NCBI GenBank assembly: GCA_015059545.1
Contig: SVAG01000002.1
Coordinates: forward strand, 45,654-109,653
Length of the DNA: 64,000 bases
Origin: Lactobacillales bacterium
GTDB lineage: Bacteria; Bacillota_I; Bacilli_A; RF39; UBA660
Reading direction: 5' to 3'
Under the pieces are notes generated by a model, which saw only the letters and a list, made by a program, of their open reading frames with translations, was not told the origin of the DNA and ran no database searches. Below, piece after piece: positions 7,796 to 15,227 of this stretch (within the stretch, counting starts at the first letter, position 1; every line of letters starts with the position of its first letter). Made by a program: the position numbers and the translations under genes.

Positions 7796-8977
7796 TTATC
7801 TCATCTTCATTATTTTTTTATGTATATTTCCAAATGTATCTTCTTTATTCTTTTCATACATTTTTATTTTTTCATTAATATATACTTCTACTAAAGGTGA
7901 CGAAATATCTAATAATTCTACATTTCCCTTTTCTTTATTAATTACGATTGGTGAATCAACTCTTATATTCCAACCTCTTTTTAAATATTCATAATAGTCT
8001 CCAATACTTAACAAATTACAAGTAGAAATTGTTTTATCTATACAAGTTTCTACTTTAGCAAAACCACAACATCTCATTAAAATTTCACTAAAATCATTAT
8101 TACATATTTCAATAATCTTATTTAATTCATCGTTTGGATTTAAAGTATATTTTTGAAGTTTTTCAAAAAAATCATAAAATGAAGCTTCTGCACTTAATAC
8201 TCCACATATAAATTTAATAACTTTTGGGTCATATGTAACTAATTCATTATCATAAATAGTTTTCATTTTAAGTCTTCCAATATATTCATCATAATCAAAT
8301 TTGTTAACGCATTCTTCATTTTTTATTTTTAACTTTTTATTTATATAATATGAAGTATCAGTTATATTGTAATTATTATCAAAAGACCATTTTACTCTAT
8401 CAAATGCATATGAAAGATTTGTCTCATTATGTCCATATCCAGTATTATATAAATCTCCTAATGGAGTAATATACCATGCATTTGGCAAATAACGCTTATC
8501 TAATTCATTATCTAAAGAATAAATAATCTTTACACGTTTTATTTCTTTTAATGCCTGTGATATTTGAATACATATATTATTCCATTTTTCTTTTTGTAAT
8601 GGGAAACATGGTATTAAAATTTTTAATATTTTTTGATATTCACTCAATAAACAATTTATATCATGTTCAGATAATTCTAATGATTGTTCATAATATTTTA
8701 AACTTCCTAATTCCTCATAAATAATTTTTTCATATTCCGAATATTTATCATAGCTAAAATCAGAATTTAACATCTTATTTAATTCTTCAAATCTTTCTAA
8801 TGATAAGTTTTTTATAATAAAATTTATATTTTTTATTTCTTCAAATATATTTCTATATTTTATAAAAAAATCAATTGATAATTTTTTATATAATAATGGT
8901 GGATCTAATAATTTATTATTTTTACTTAAAATATAAAATTCTTGAGGATTTTCTAATTCTTTATGATATTTAATCAT
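7796..8977 (-). CDS. uncharacterised protein, 393 aa
   Basis: I cannot name this family. The N-terminal ~150 residues are strongly helical and charged. The middle contains a distinctive block, LPNAWYITPLGDLYNTGYGHNETNL (residues about 166-190), that looks conserved rather than random, with several aromatic residues and a His. The C-terminal half has cysteines (RCCGFAKVETC) and an alpha-rich tail. There is no signal peptide or membrane segment. The ribosome binding site is weak (AAAGTGTGATAG). It is not obviously in an operon: a 33-nt gap separates it from the MazG-like gene downstream. Confidence 0.6.
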   Translation of the reverse strand: MIKYHKELENPQEFYILSKNNKLLDPPLLYKKLSIDFFIKYRNIFEEIKNINFIIKNLSLERFEELNKMLNSDFSYDKYSEYEKIIYEELGSLKYYEQSLELSEHDINCLLSEYQKILKILIPCFPLQKEKWNNICIQISQALKEIKRVKIIYSLDNELDKRYLPNAWYITPLGDLYNTGYGHNETNLSYAFDRVKWSFDNNYNITDTSYYINKKLKIKNEECVNKFDYDEYIGRLKMKTIYDNELVTYDPKVIKFICGVLSAEASFYDFFEKLQKYTLNPNDELNKIIEICNNDFSEILMRCCGFAKVETCIDKTISTCNLLSIGDYYEYLKRGWNIRVDSPIVINKEKGNVELLDISSPLVEVYINEKIKMYEKNKEDTFGNIHKKIMKMR

Positions 8978-9050
8978 ACTATCACACTTTCATATAAAAT
9001 ATATTTTTTATACTATCATATAAATATACAAATGTAAATAAAAGTAGATA

Positions 9051-9938
9051 TCAATTATCTACTTTTATATCACCTAAATCATTTTTAATTTCTAAAGTCA
9101 CATCTGCATCTCTATAATTATTATTTATTTTTTCTTTTCCTAAATCTGTTTCTACATCTATATATACATTTTCTATATTATCTATTTCAATATCTCCTAA
9201 ATCACTTTTAATTTTTGAATCTTTAGTTAATACTACATTATCTAGTTCTATATCTCCACAATCATTACTAATATTCAAATAACTATCAATATTTTTTATT
9301 TCAATATCTCCAAGATTATTTTCAGCAGTTATTTCATTAACTTCTTTAATTTTTATATCTCCTGCAGATACTTCTATATTTGCAGTATTAGCTTTAGTTA
9401 TATTTACATTTCCTAAATCATTTTTTACTTTTATATTATTTGCATCTAATACTTTTATATCACCAAAATTTTCTTCTATTTTTATATTAGCATTCGTAAA
9501 TTCTTCTATTTCTATATTACCAAAATTATTTTCTATATTAATTTTATTTGAATAATTTTTTGGTAAATAAATTTCTACTTTTGATATAAGTGTATTAATA
9601 CAGAAAAATTTACATTTTTTTGCTTTTACATTTATATCTAATATACCATTACTATTATTAATATTACTATTTTTTTCTTCATTATATATTAATACTTTTA
9701 TTTGTTCTTCTCCACTATTTTTTACATAAATATTACCTGCTTCTACATTAATATTTATTTCATTCATATTATTATCATATATTTCTTCTATTTCTAATTT
9801 TTCACTTACACCTTTATATGTTTTAAACATTTTAAAATTAATTGTATTATTCATTAATAAAATCATAACAGTTATAACAGAAATTACTATGATAGATAAT
9901 AAAATAATTAAAAATATTGTTAATGTTTTATTTTTCAT
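9051..9938 (-). CDS. DUF4097 beta-repeat protein, membrane anchored
   Basis: One N-terminal transmembrane segment (residues about 6-28) followed by a repetitive parallel-beta-type region with many copies of a D/F-L/F-G-D/N-I-E/K-I motif, as in the DUF4097 putative adhesin family. The longest frame starts at GTG (9947) inside the AGGTG site; the ATG at 9938 has correct spacing. It overlaps the XRE gene by 11 nt, so translation is coupled. XRE or DUF1700 regulators with DUF4097 partners are a common pair; the beta-solenoid domain probably lies outside the membrane and may sense envelope state. No catalytic residues are visible. Confidence 0.75.
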   Translation of the reverse strand: MKNKTLTIFLIILLSIIVISVITVMILLMNNTINFKMFKTYKGVSEKLEIEEIYDNNMNEININVEAGNIYVKNSGEEQIKVLIYNEEKNSNINNSNGILDINVKAKKCKFFCINTLISKVEIYLPKNYSNKINIENNFGNIEIEEFTNANIKIEENFGDIKVLDANNIKVKNDLGNVNITKANTANIEVSAGDIKIKEVNEITAENNLGDIEIKNIDSYLNISNDCGDIELDNVVLTKDSKIKSDLGDIEIDNIENVYIDVETDLGKEKINNNYRDADVTLEIKNDLGDIKVDN

Positions 9939-10557
9939 TTTCATCACCTCTTAATGAAATTATTAATTTAATTATTTGCATTATTAATGCATATACTATC
10001 CATATTAACCATGTGATATGCCATGCCATTGTTATAAAGCTTATAAATAAATATATTATTAATGTAATTAATGATAACACATTATCTATTTGTTTTATAA
10101 GCTTCTTTTCTTTTTTTTCTTTTTCTGTTTTTTCTTCTTTATAAACTATACAAGTATATACTATAAAGAATGTTGCTACTCCAGAAATAAGTAAGAATCC
10201 TGCAGCAGCTATAACTGGATTTATCATAAGCACTGGTACTGAAATCATAATCCAAGTAATTGCAATAAAATAACATAATACTCCTATTCCTATTCCTTTT
10301 GCTCTTTTTTTAGCAATTTCTTCTTTTTTTGAAGATAATTTTTCTTCTTTTATTTCTTCTTTTTTTCCTGTAAGTAATTCATCAGCTGTTATTCCATATA
10401 ACTCACATAATGGAGCTATTTTATCAAAGTCTGGAGTACTTTGATCTGTTTCCCATTTAGAAATAGTTTGCCTTGATACATTTAATTTAAATGCTACTTC
10501 TTCTTGAGATAAATGTTCTTTTTTTCTTAAATTTAATAATCTTTCTCCTAAATTCAT
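9928..10557 (-). CDS. XRE-family regulator with membrane domain
   Basis: Residues 3-60 are a Cro/cI-type HTH (LGERLLNLRKKEHLSQEEVA, SRQTISKWETDQSTPDFDKI). A charged linker (about 65-87) leads to a membrane part with two pairs of hydrophobic helices (about 90-138 and 158-200), so the DNA-binding domain is tethered to the membrane. The GTG at 10566 is inside the AGGTG site; I use ATG 10557, which makes 209 aa. A 17-bp palindrome lies in its own promoter, consistent with autoregulation. The following DUF4097 protein is probably its sensory partner. Confidence 0.8.
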   Translation of the reverse strand: MNLGERLLNLRKKEHLSQEEVAFKLNVSRQTISKWETDQSTPDFDKIAPLCELYGITADELLTGKKEEIKEEKLSSKKEEIAKKRAKGIGIGVLCYFIAITWIMISVPVLMINPVIAAAGFLLISGVATFFIVYTCIVYKEEKTEKEKKEKKLIKQIDNVLSLITLIIYLFISFITMAWHITWLIWIVYALIMQIIKLIISLRGDENEK

Positions 10558-10600
10558 TCTTTCCACCTCACACCAAAATTATATTATTTTTATCGGTTGC

Positions 10601-10631
10601 ACTCTACCAATTTCACTTTGAAATTTGTCAA
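10601..10631 (-). promoter_or_regulatory. XRE promoter with palindromic operator
   Basis: On the minus strand TTGACA (10631-10626) is followed by a perfect 7+3+7 palindrome AATTTCAAAGTGAAATT (10625-10609) and a -10-like TAGAGT (10606-10601). The spacer is 19 bp, longer than ideal. A regulator bound to the palindrome would block RNA polymerase. Confidence 0.5.
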
Positions 10632-10663
10632 CTAAACTTAACATTTACTAAATTATAACACAA

Positions 10664-10687
10664 AAAACATTATTTTAATAATGTTTT
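10664..10687 (-). terminator. AT-rich terminator of the 127-aa membrane protein
   Basis: 10-bp arms (10664-10673, 10678-10687) with a TTTA loop and a T run on the minus strand. The stem is AT-rich and so only moderately stable. Confidence 0.5.
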
Positions 10688-11069
10688 AATTAAAAGCAAG
10701 TTCTACATCTAATTCTTCATCTTGATATGCAATATATAAAAATATAACTCCACTTAATGCAATTAACAAAGATCCTATTAATGATAATGTCACTAATTTT
10801 TTCTTTTTTAATGAATCATTTTCTTTTAAATTTTTGTAATCATCTAATGAATCTTTTACAAAGTATAAATATACAATTATCAAAATAGAAAATATAAATA
10901 TCATTATTTTTCTATATTTTTCTTTACTTATATTATCATTAAATAAATAATATTTTTCTTCTAAAGAATTAGAATAAAAACTAAGTGCTATTATTCCAAT
11001 ATATATAATCCAAATAAAATCTTCAATTTTAATTTGTTCTAATTTTCTATTTAATTCATTATAATTCAT
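10686..11069 (-). CDS. uncharacterised membrane protein, 127 aa
   Basis: Three predicted transmembrane helices (about residues 17-33, 53-71 and 92-114) separated by charged loops; the last 13 residues are acidic. I do not recognise a family. No good ribosome binding site precedes the ATG, so the start or expression level is uncertain. It stands between two terminators and looks monocistronic. Confidence 0.55.
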   Translation of the reverse strand: MNYNELNRKLEQIKIEDFIWIIYIGIIALSFYSNSLEEKYYLFNDNISKEKYRKIMIFIFSILIIVYLYFVKDSLDDYKNLKENDSLKKKKLVTLSLIGSLLIALSGVIFLYIAYQDEELDVELAFN

Positions 11070-11103
11070 ATTAAATTTTATGAATTATATTATAATAAAT
11101 ACT

Positions 11104-11126
11104 AAAAAAGTAAGCATTAAGCTTAC
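11104..11126 (-). terminator. terminator of the InlB-repeat gene
   Basis: GTAAGC arms (11110-11115, 11121-11126) with an ATTAA loop; a T6 run follows on the minus strand. Confidence 0.7.
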
Positions 11127-12187
11127 TAATTTTCTTGACATTTAATTGTTTCTGTTTTTTTACATACATTACCACTTTTTGTATATCCGCTTGGACATCC
11201 TTTTGTAGTTACTTTCTTAACTGTTTTAACACACCAACTATGACCACTACTATCTTTATAATCAACTTCAGCTGCTTCCCAAGTATCACATTGTCTTATA
11301 CTTGCATCTTCTTTTGTAGCTAAATTAATACAATATGTTCCTGATCCATACCAAGTATTATATGATATTGATCCACTTGGACAAGATGTTTTAGAAATCA
11401 TATTTGTTGTAACTTCCTTAGTACATTTACTTCCATCACCAACAGGTGTACAATCTTTTGGACAAGTATATGGTTCTTTCCATGTAGCTTTAATAACCAT
11501 ATCTGTTGTAATTTTTGTTTCTTTAGTTATTTCATTTCCATCTTTATCAACCCATCCAGCAAATTTAAATCCTTCTTTTGTTGGATTCATTGGTAATAAA
11601 ATTATTTTACCATTTTCAATTATTATACTTCCAATTTTATTTCCACCATCTGTATCAAATTTAATTTCTAATGTTTTTGCTTTTTCACTTATCCAGAATG
11701 CTTTTAATGTTGTATCTTCATCAAATGTAATATCTTCTGTTATAAGGTATCCATCTTCATTTACCCAACCTACAAATATATATCCTTCTTTTGTTGGTTC
11801 TACAGGCATTAAAATAACTGTTCCTTTTTCTATTATGATATCTTCGATTTTATTTCCACCATCTGTATCATATGTAATTTTTGAAGTTTCAACATCATTA
11901 CTAATCCATTTAGCTTTAAATGTTGTATCTTCTGTTATTTTTGTTCCTGTTGTTACAACTTTTCCTTTTTTATTTGTCCATCCAACAAATTTATATCCTT
12001 CTTTTTTAGGTTCATCTGGTAATTTTGTTATTTTTTTATCTTTTATTTCTATATTTTCAACTTCTGAACCACCGTCTGTATCAAGTTTAATAATGTATGT
12101 TTCTTGTCTATTAAGTAACAAGAATATTATAATACCTAAAAGTATTAATATTGTGATTACAATTAAAGCAATCCACTTTTTCTTCAT
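11126..12187 (-). CDS. InlB B-repeat surface protein, Cys-rich C-terminus
   Basis: Membrane-anchored extracellular protein. Residues 5-24 are a transmembrane or uncleaved signal segment. Three Listeria-Bacteroides (InlB B / Flg_new) repeats follow at about 31-93, 101-164 and 171-238, each with DTDGG near its start, an EGYxFxGW core and a TTxxAxW end. The last ~115 residues hold ten cysteines, suggesting disulfides, and there is no LPxTG sorting signal, so the protein is held by its N-terminal helix. These repeats are adhesion- or matrix-type beta-grasp modules. AGGAGG precedes the ATG, and the gene has its own promoter and terminator. Confidence 0.8.
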   Translation of the reverse strand: MKKKWIALIVITILILLGIIIFLLLNRQETYIIKLDTDGGSEVENIEIKDKKITKLPDEPKKEGYKFVGWTNKKGKVVTTGTKITEDTTFKAKWISNDVETSKITYDTDGGNKIEDIIIEKGTVILMPVEPTKEGYIFVGWVNEDGYLITEDITFDEDTTLKAFWISEKAKTLEIKFDTDGGNKIGSIIIENGKIILLPMNPTKEGFKFAGWVDKDGNEITKETKITTDMVIKATWKEPYTCPKDCTPVGDGSKCTKEVTTNMISKTSCPSGSISYNTWYGSGTYCINLATKEDASIRQCDTWEAAEVDYKDSSGHSWCVKTVKKVTTKGCPSGYTKSGNVCKKTETIKCQEN

Positions 12188-12209
12188 AAATAGTATCCTC
12201 CTTTTACTT

Positions 12210-12238
12210 ATTTTACTATAACAATATTAAAAATTCAA
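12210..12238 (-). promoter_or_regulatory. sigma-A promoter of the InlB-repeat gene
   Basis: TTGAAT (12238-12233) and TAAAAT (12215-12210) on the minus strand with a 17-bp spacer, 22 bp upstream of the ATG. Confidence 0.6.
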
Positions 12239-12246
12239 TAAGTAAA

Positions 12247-13101
12247 TTATTTTTGCCTTAAATGTTCAAGTATATTTTCTAGCAATTTTTTATCTTCTAT
12301 TTTATTTATACTAAAACATTTCTTTCCTAAATCTTTAAAGGAGGCTCCTGAATGATATAATGTACTTCTATCTATTATAATAAATCTATCATGAAAATTA
12401 TTATTTATTTTTATATTTAAATTATTATATTGTTCTTTATATTTTTCTATATCTTTATTATTGTATTTATTTGTTATTATTGTTACTTCTTTATCTAAAA
12501 AACTTATTATATCTAATATCTGTTTATCAATATAGTTATCTATTATTATAATTTCTTCTTCTGCTTCTTTTAATATATCAACTAATAATGAATATGCATC
12601 ATATATTTGTCCTTCAAAAAATATATGACTTTGTTTTTCTTTTTTATCCAACGCTTCAAATAATTTATCTATCTTATTATCATGTTCTATATATTTAGTT
12701 TCTAAATTAGATATTCTTATTTCATAATTATTTACATATTTTTTTAAATTAACAAAAGCTTCTACAATTCTTAAACTAGTTTTTATAGCTATTTCACTTT
12801 TTAAAATTCCAGCTAACATCGTTACTCCATATTCAGTAAATACATAAGGTAAATATTTACGATGTTGTCCTCTGCCATTTTTTAAGGTGAAATTTTTGCA
12901 CCTTAAAAAATTATATTCTTCATTTGTTAATTGAAAACAATATTCTAATGGAAATCTCTTAATATTGTTTTTTACATTTCTATTCAAATCTTTGGTTGAA
13001 TAATTAAATAATTTAGCTAAATCACTATCTAACATTACTTGTTTTCCTCTTATTTCATATATTAAATTTTCTATTTTTTCTTTTTCCATGATATCATTCA
13101 T
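12247..13101 (-). CDS. ORF6N-domain protein with PLD-like domain, paralogue 2
   Basis: Paralogue of 6463-7347. ORF6N domain: residues about 8-105 (LIYEIRGKQVMLDSDLAKLF, RFPLEYCFQLTNEEYNFLR, KYLPYVFTEYGVTMLAG). A coiled region follows, then FHDRFIIID (HDR at 237-239) and YHSGASFKDLGKKCF, a PLD-like half site. The longest frame starts at 13134, but GAGGTG sits 5-6 nt before the ATG at 13101, giving 284 aa. It follows ftsW by 47 nt with no clear terminator, so it may be read through from the cell-wall operon. A hairpin occupies codons 64-75, at the same place as in the first copy. Confidence 0.75.
   Translation of the reverse strand: MNDIMEKEKIENLIYEIRGKQVMLDSDLAKLFNYSTKDLNRNVKNNIKRFPLEYCFQLTNEEYNFLRCKNFTLKNGRGQHRKYLPYVFTEYGVTMLAGILKSEIAIKTSLRIVEAFVNLKKYVNNYEIRISNLETKYIEHDNKIDKLFEALDKKEKQSHIFFEGQIYDAYSLLVDILKEAEEEIIIIDNYIDKQILDIISFLDKEVTIITNKYNNKDIEKYKEQYNNLNIKINNNFHDRFIIIDRSTLYHSGASFKDLGKKCFSINKIEDKKLLENILEHLRQK
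12877..12911. repeat. hairpin inside the second ORF6N gene
   Basis: Perfect 13-bp arms (12877-12889, 12899-12911) with a 9-nt loop. It matches the position of the 31-bp palindrome in the first ORF6N gene and shares only the TTAAGGT/ACCTTAA-like core. Confidence 0.85.
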
Positions 13102-13148
13102 AAAATCACCTCTAAAACTAATATACTCTATCAATTTTAAGAATCCTT

Positions 13149-14240
13149 TTATTTTTGATATCTTGAAATATTAAGTATTATTCCCATACTACATAAAGTT
13201 ATAAGTAAACTTGAGCCTCCATAACTTAAAAATGGAAGTGTTACTCCTGTTACTGGTATTAATCCTACTACTACCATTAAATTTAAAAGTGCCTGAAAAG
13301 ATAGTCCAAAGATTATTCCAAATGCTAAAAATTTACCGAATGGCTCTTTTGAATTTTTTGCTATTTTAAGACCTCTTAATATAATTGTTAAAAATAAACT
13401 TGATACTATAAGTATTCCCATAAAACCAAATTCTTCACTTATAATCGAAAAAATAAAATCAGTTTGTGGTTCAGGAAGATAAAAATGTTTTTGCCTTGAA
13501 TTTAGAAATCCATATCCAAATAAACCTCCTGGACCTATTGCATATAAACTTTGAATTATTTGAAATCCACTACCTAATGGATCACTCCATGGATTTAAAT
13601 ATGATAATATTCTTTGTAATCTATAAGGTGCTACTATTATTAAACCCGTTATTCCAAGCAAACCAATCAATCCTAAATATAAAAAGAATTTTAAATTAAC
13701 TCCTCCTACAAATAATAATCCTATTATAGTTACTATTATAATGAACCCTGTTCCAAAATCAGGTTGTAACATAATAAGTCCAAATATTAATAAAGTAATT
13801 AAAAGAATTGGTAGTACTCCTTTTTTTATGTTTTTTAATTCTTTATTATTATTACTTAAATATTTAGATACAAATATTATGAGAGCTAGTTTAGCTGCTT
13901 CACTAGGTTGTATACCAAATGAACCTATTCCAAACCAACTACGGCTTCCATTTCTAACTGTACCTATTCCTGGTATTATAACTAATATAAGTAGAATAAC
14001 TGTTATTAATAATAATAAATTAGATTTTTCAAAGTATATTTTATAATTTATTTTACTTATTATCATCATTAAAACAATTCCTATTATTAAAAATAATCCT
14101 TGATTTTTTACAAATTTAAATGGATCATTAAATTTATATTCTGCCCATACATAAGATGCCGAATAAACCATAATAACACCAAATATACTAATTGTTATAA
14201 TTGAAATTAATAAAAGTATATCTATGTTATGTTTTTTCAT
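13149..14240 (-). CDS. ftsW: FtsW, septal peptidoglycan glycosyltransferase
   Basis: SEDS-family membrane glycosyltransferase that polymerises lipid II at the division septum with a class B PBP. About ten transmembrane helices are visible; SEDS landmarks are NGSRSW, QPSEAAKLALI, LQPDFGTG, the SLYAIGPGGLFGYG loop, LPEPQTDFIFSIISEEFGF and LPFLSYGGSSL. The longest frame begins at 14294, but GGAG is correctly spaced for the ATG at 14240, which overlaps the mraY stop as ATGA. RodA or SpoVE are alternatives, but the mraY and PBP context supports FtsW or SpoVE. murD, usually between mraY and ftsW, is missing here. Confidence 0.85.
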   Translation of the reverse strand: MKKHNIDILLLISIITISIFGVIMVYSASYVWAEYKFNDPFKFVKNQGLFLIIGIVLMMIISKINYKIYFEKSNLLLLITVILLILVIIPGIGTVRNGSRSWFGIGSFGIQPSEAAKLALIIFVSKYLSNNNKELKNIKKGVLPILLITLLIFGLIMLQPDFGTGFIIIVTIIGLLFVGGVNLKFFLYLGLIGLLGITGLIIVAPYRLQRILSYLNPWSDPLGSGFQIIQSLYAIGPGGLFGYGFLNSRQKHFYLPEPQTDFIFSIISEEFGFMGILIVSSLFLTIILRGLKIAKNSKEPFGKFLAFGIIFGLSFQALLNLMVVVGLIPVTGVTLPFLSYGGSSLLITLCSMGIILNISRYQK

Positions 14241-15226
14241 AACCATACTCCATATATAATAGCAAGCATTGATCCTATTAATCCTACTATCCAAAATAAT
14301 TTAACAATATCTTTTTCATTCCATCCTAATTTTTCAAATGTATGATGTATTGGTGTCATTGGAAATATTCTTTTTTTAGTTAATTTATAATAATATCTTT
14401 GTATTAGACATGTTAATGTTTCTATTACAAATACTATACCAATTAGTATTAATAATAATTCATGTCTTGATAATATAGCAAGTGTTCCTAAAGTAGCTCC
14501 TAATGATAAACTACCTGTATCGCCCATAAATATTTTAGCAGGATTTACATTAAATACTAAAAACCCTAATATTCCACCTACTAATATAAAACAAAATAAA
14601 GCTATATCTTCATATCCTTCTAACCATCCTGTAGCATACATTATAATTCCAAATGTAGATATAGCAATTACAGAAAGACCTCCCGCTAATCCATCTAATC
14701 CATCTGTTATATTTACAGCATTAGAAGTTGCAACTAAAACAAATAATATAAATAGTCCATAGAACCAACCAATATCCAATTTTAAATTAAGTGAATGTAT
14801 CCAAAGTAATGGTTCATTATCTGCTTTTAAAAATAAATAGAAAAATACAATTGCTATTATTATTTGTGATACTATTTTTTGTACTTCAGTTAGTCCTTTA
14901 TTATTATTTCTTTTTATTATTAAATAGTCATCTAAAAAACCTATAAGGGCGTATGCTAAAAAGATTAATATTACAATTATAAAGTTGTATGTTAGTTCTA
15001 TTTTATCTGTTAAATATAAAATTATTAGTGATACAATACTTGAAAATATAAATATTAATCCACCCATAGTTGGAGTTTTTGATTTACTACTATGTCTCTC
15101 TTCTAAATATATACTAAGTCTTTGATTAGCATGTTTTTTTAATATTGGTATTAATATAGTAGCAAATGTTACAGCAAGCAAAAATCCTATCATTAAAGCT
15201 AACACTGATTTTGTAAGTATTAACAT
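14237..15226 (-). CDS. mraY: phospho-N-acetylmuramoyl-pentapeptide transferase
   Basis: Makes lipid I by transferring phospho-MurNAc-pentapeptide to undecaprenyl phosphate at the inner membrane face. Ten transmembrane helices fit 329 aa. Family motifs are KTPTMGGLIF, LGFLDDYLII (catalytic Asp pair; here A-L-I-G-F-L-D-D-Y), NAVNITDGLDGLA, VNPAKIFMGDTGSL and MTPIHHTFEKLGW. The AGGAGG site lies within the last codons of the upstream PBP gene. It ends in TGA that overlaps the ftsW start. Confidence 0.97.
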   Translation of the reverse strand: MLILTKSVLALMIGFLLAVTFATILIPILKKHANQRLSIYLEERHSSKSKTPTMGGLIFIFSSIVSLIILYLTDKIELTYNFIIVILIFLAYALIGFLDDYLIIKRNNNKGLTEVQKIVSQIIIAIVFFYLFLKADNEPLLWIHSLNLKLDIGWFYGLFILFVLVATSNAVNITDGLDGLAGGLSVIAISTFGIIMYATGWLEGYEDIALFCFILVGGILGFLVFNVNPAKIFMGDTGSLSLGATLGTLAILSRHELLLILIGIVFVIETLTCLIQRYYYKLTKKRIFPMTPIHHTFEKLGWNEKDIVKLFWIVGLIGSMLAIIYGVWL

Positions 15227-15227
15227 A

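Noticed and set aside
6463..13101. ORF6N genes as parts of a prophage
   Set aside because: No integrase, terminase, portal, capsid or lysis genes are nearby; the genes stand among housekeeping genes.
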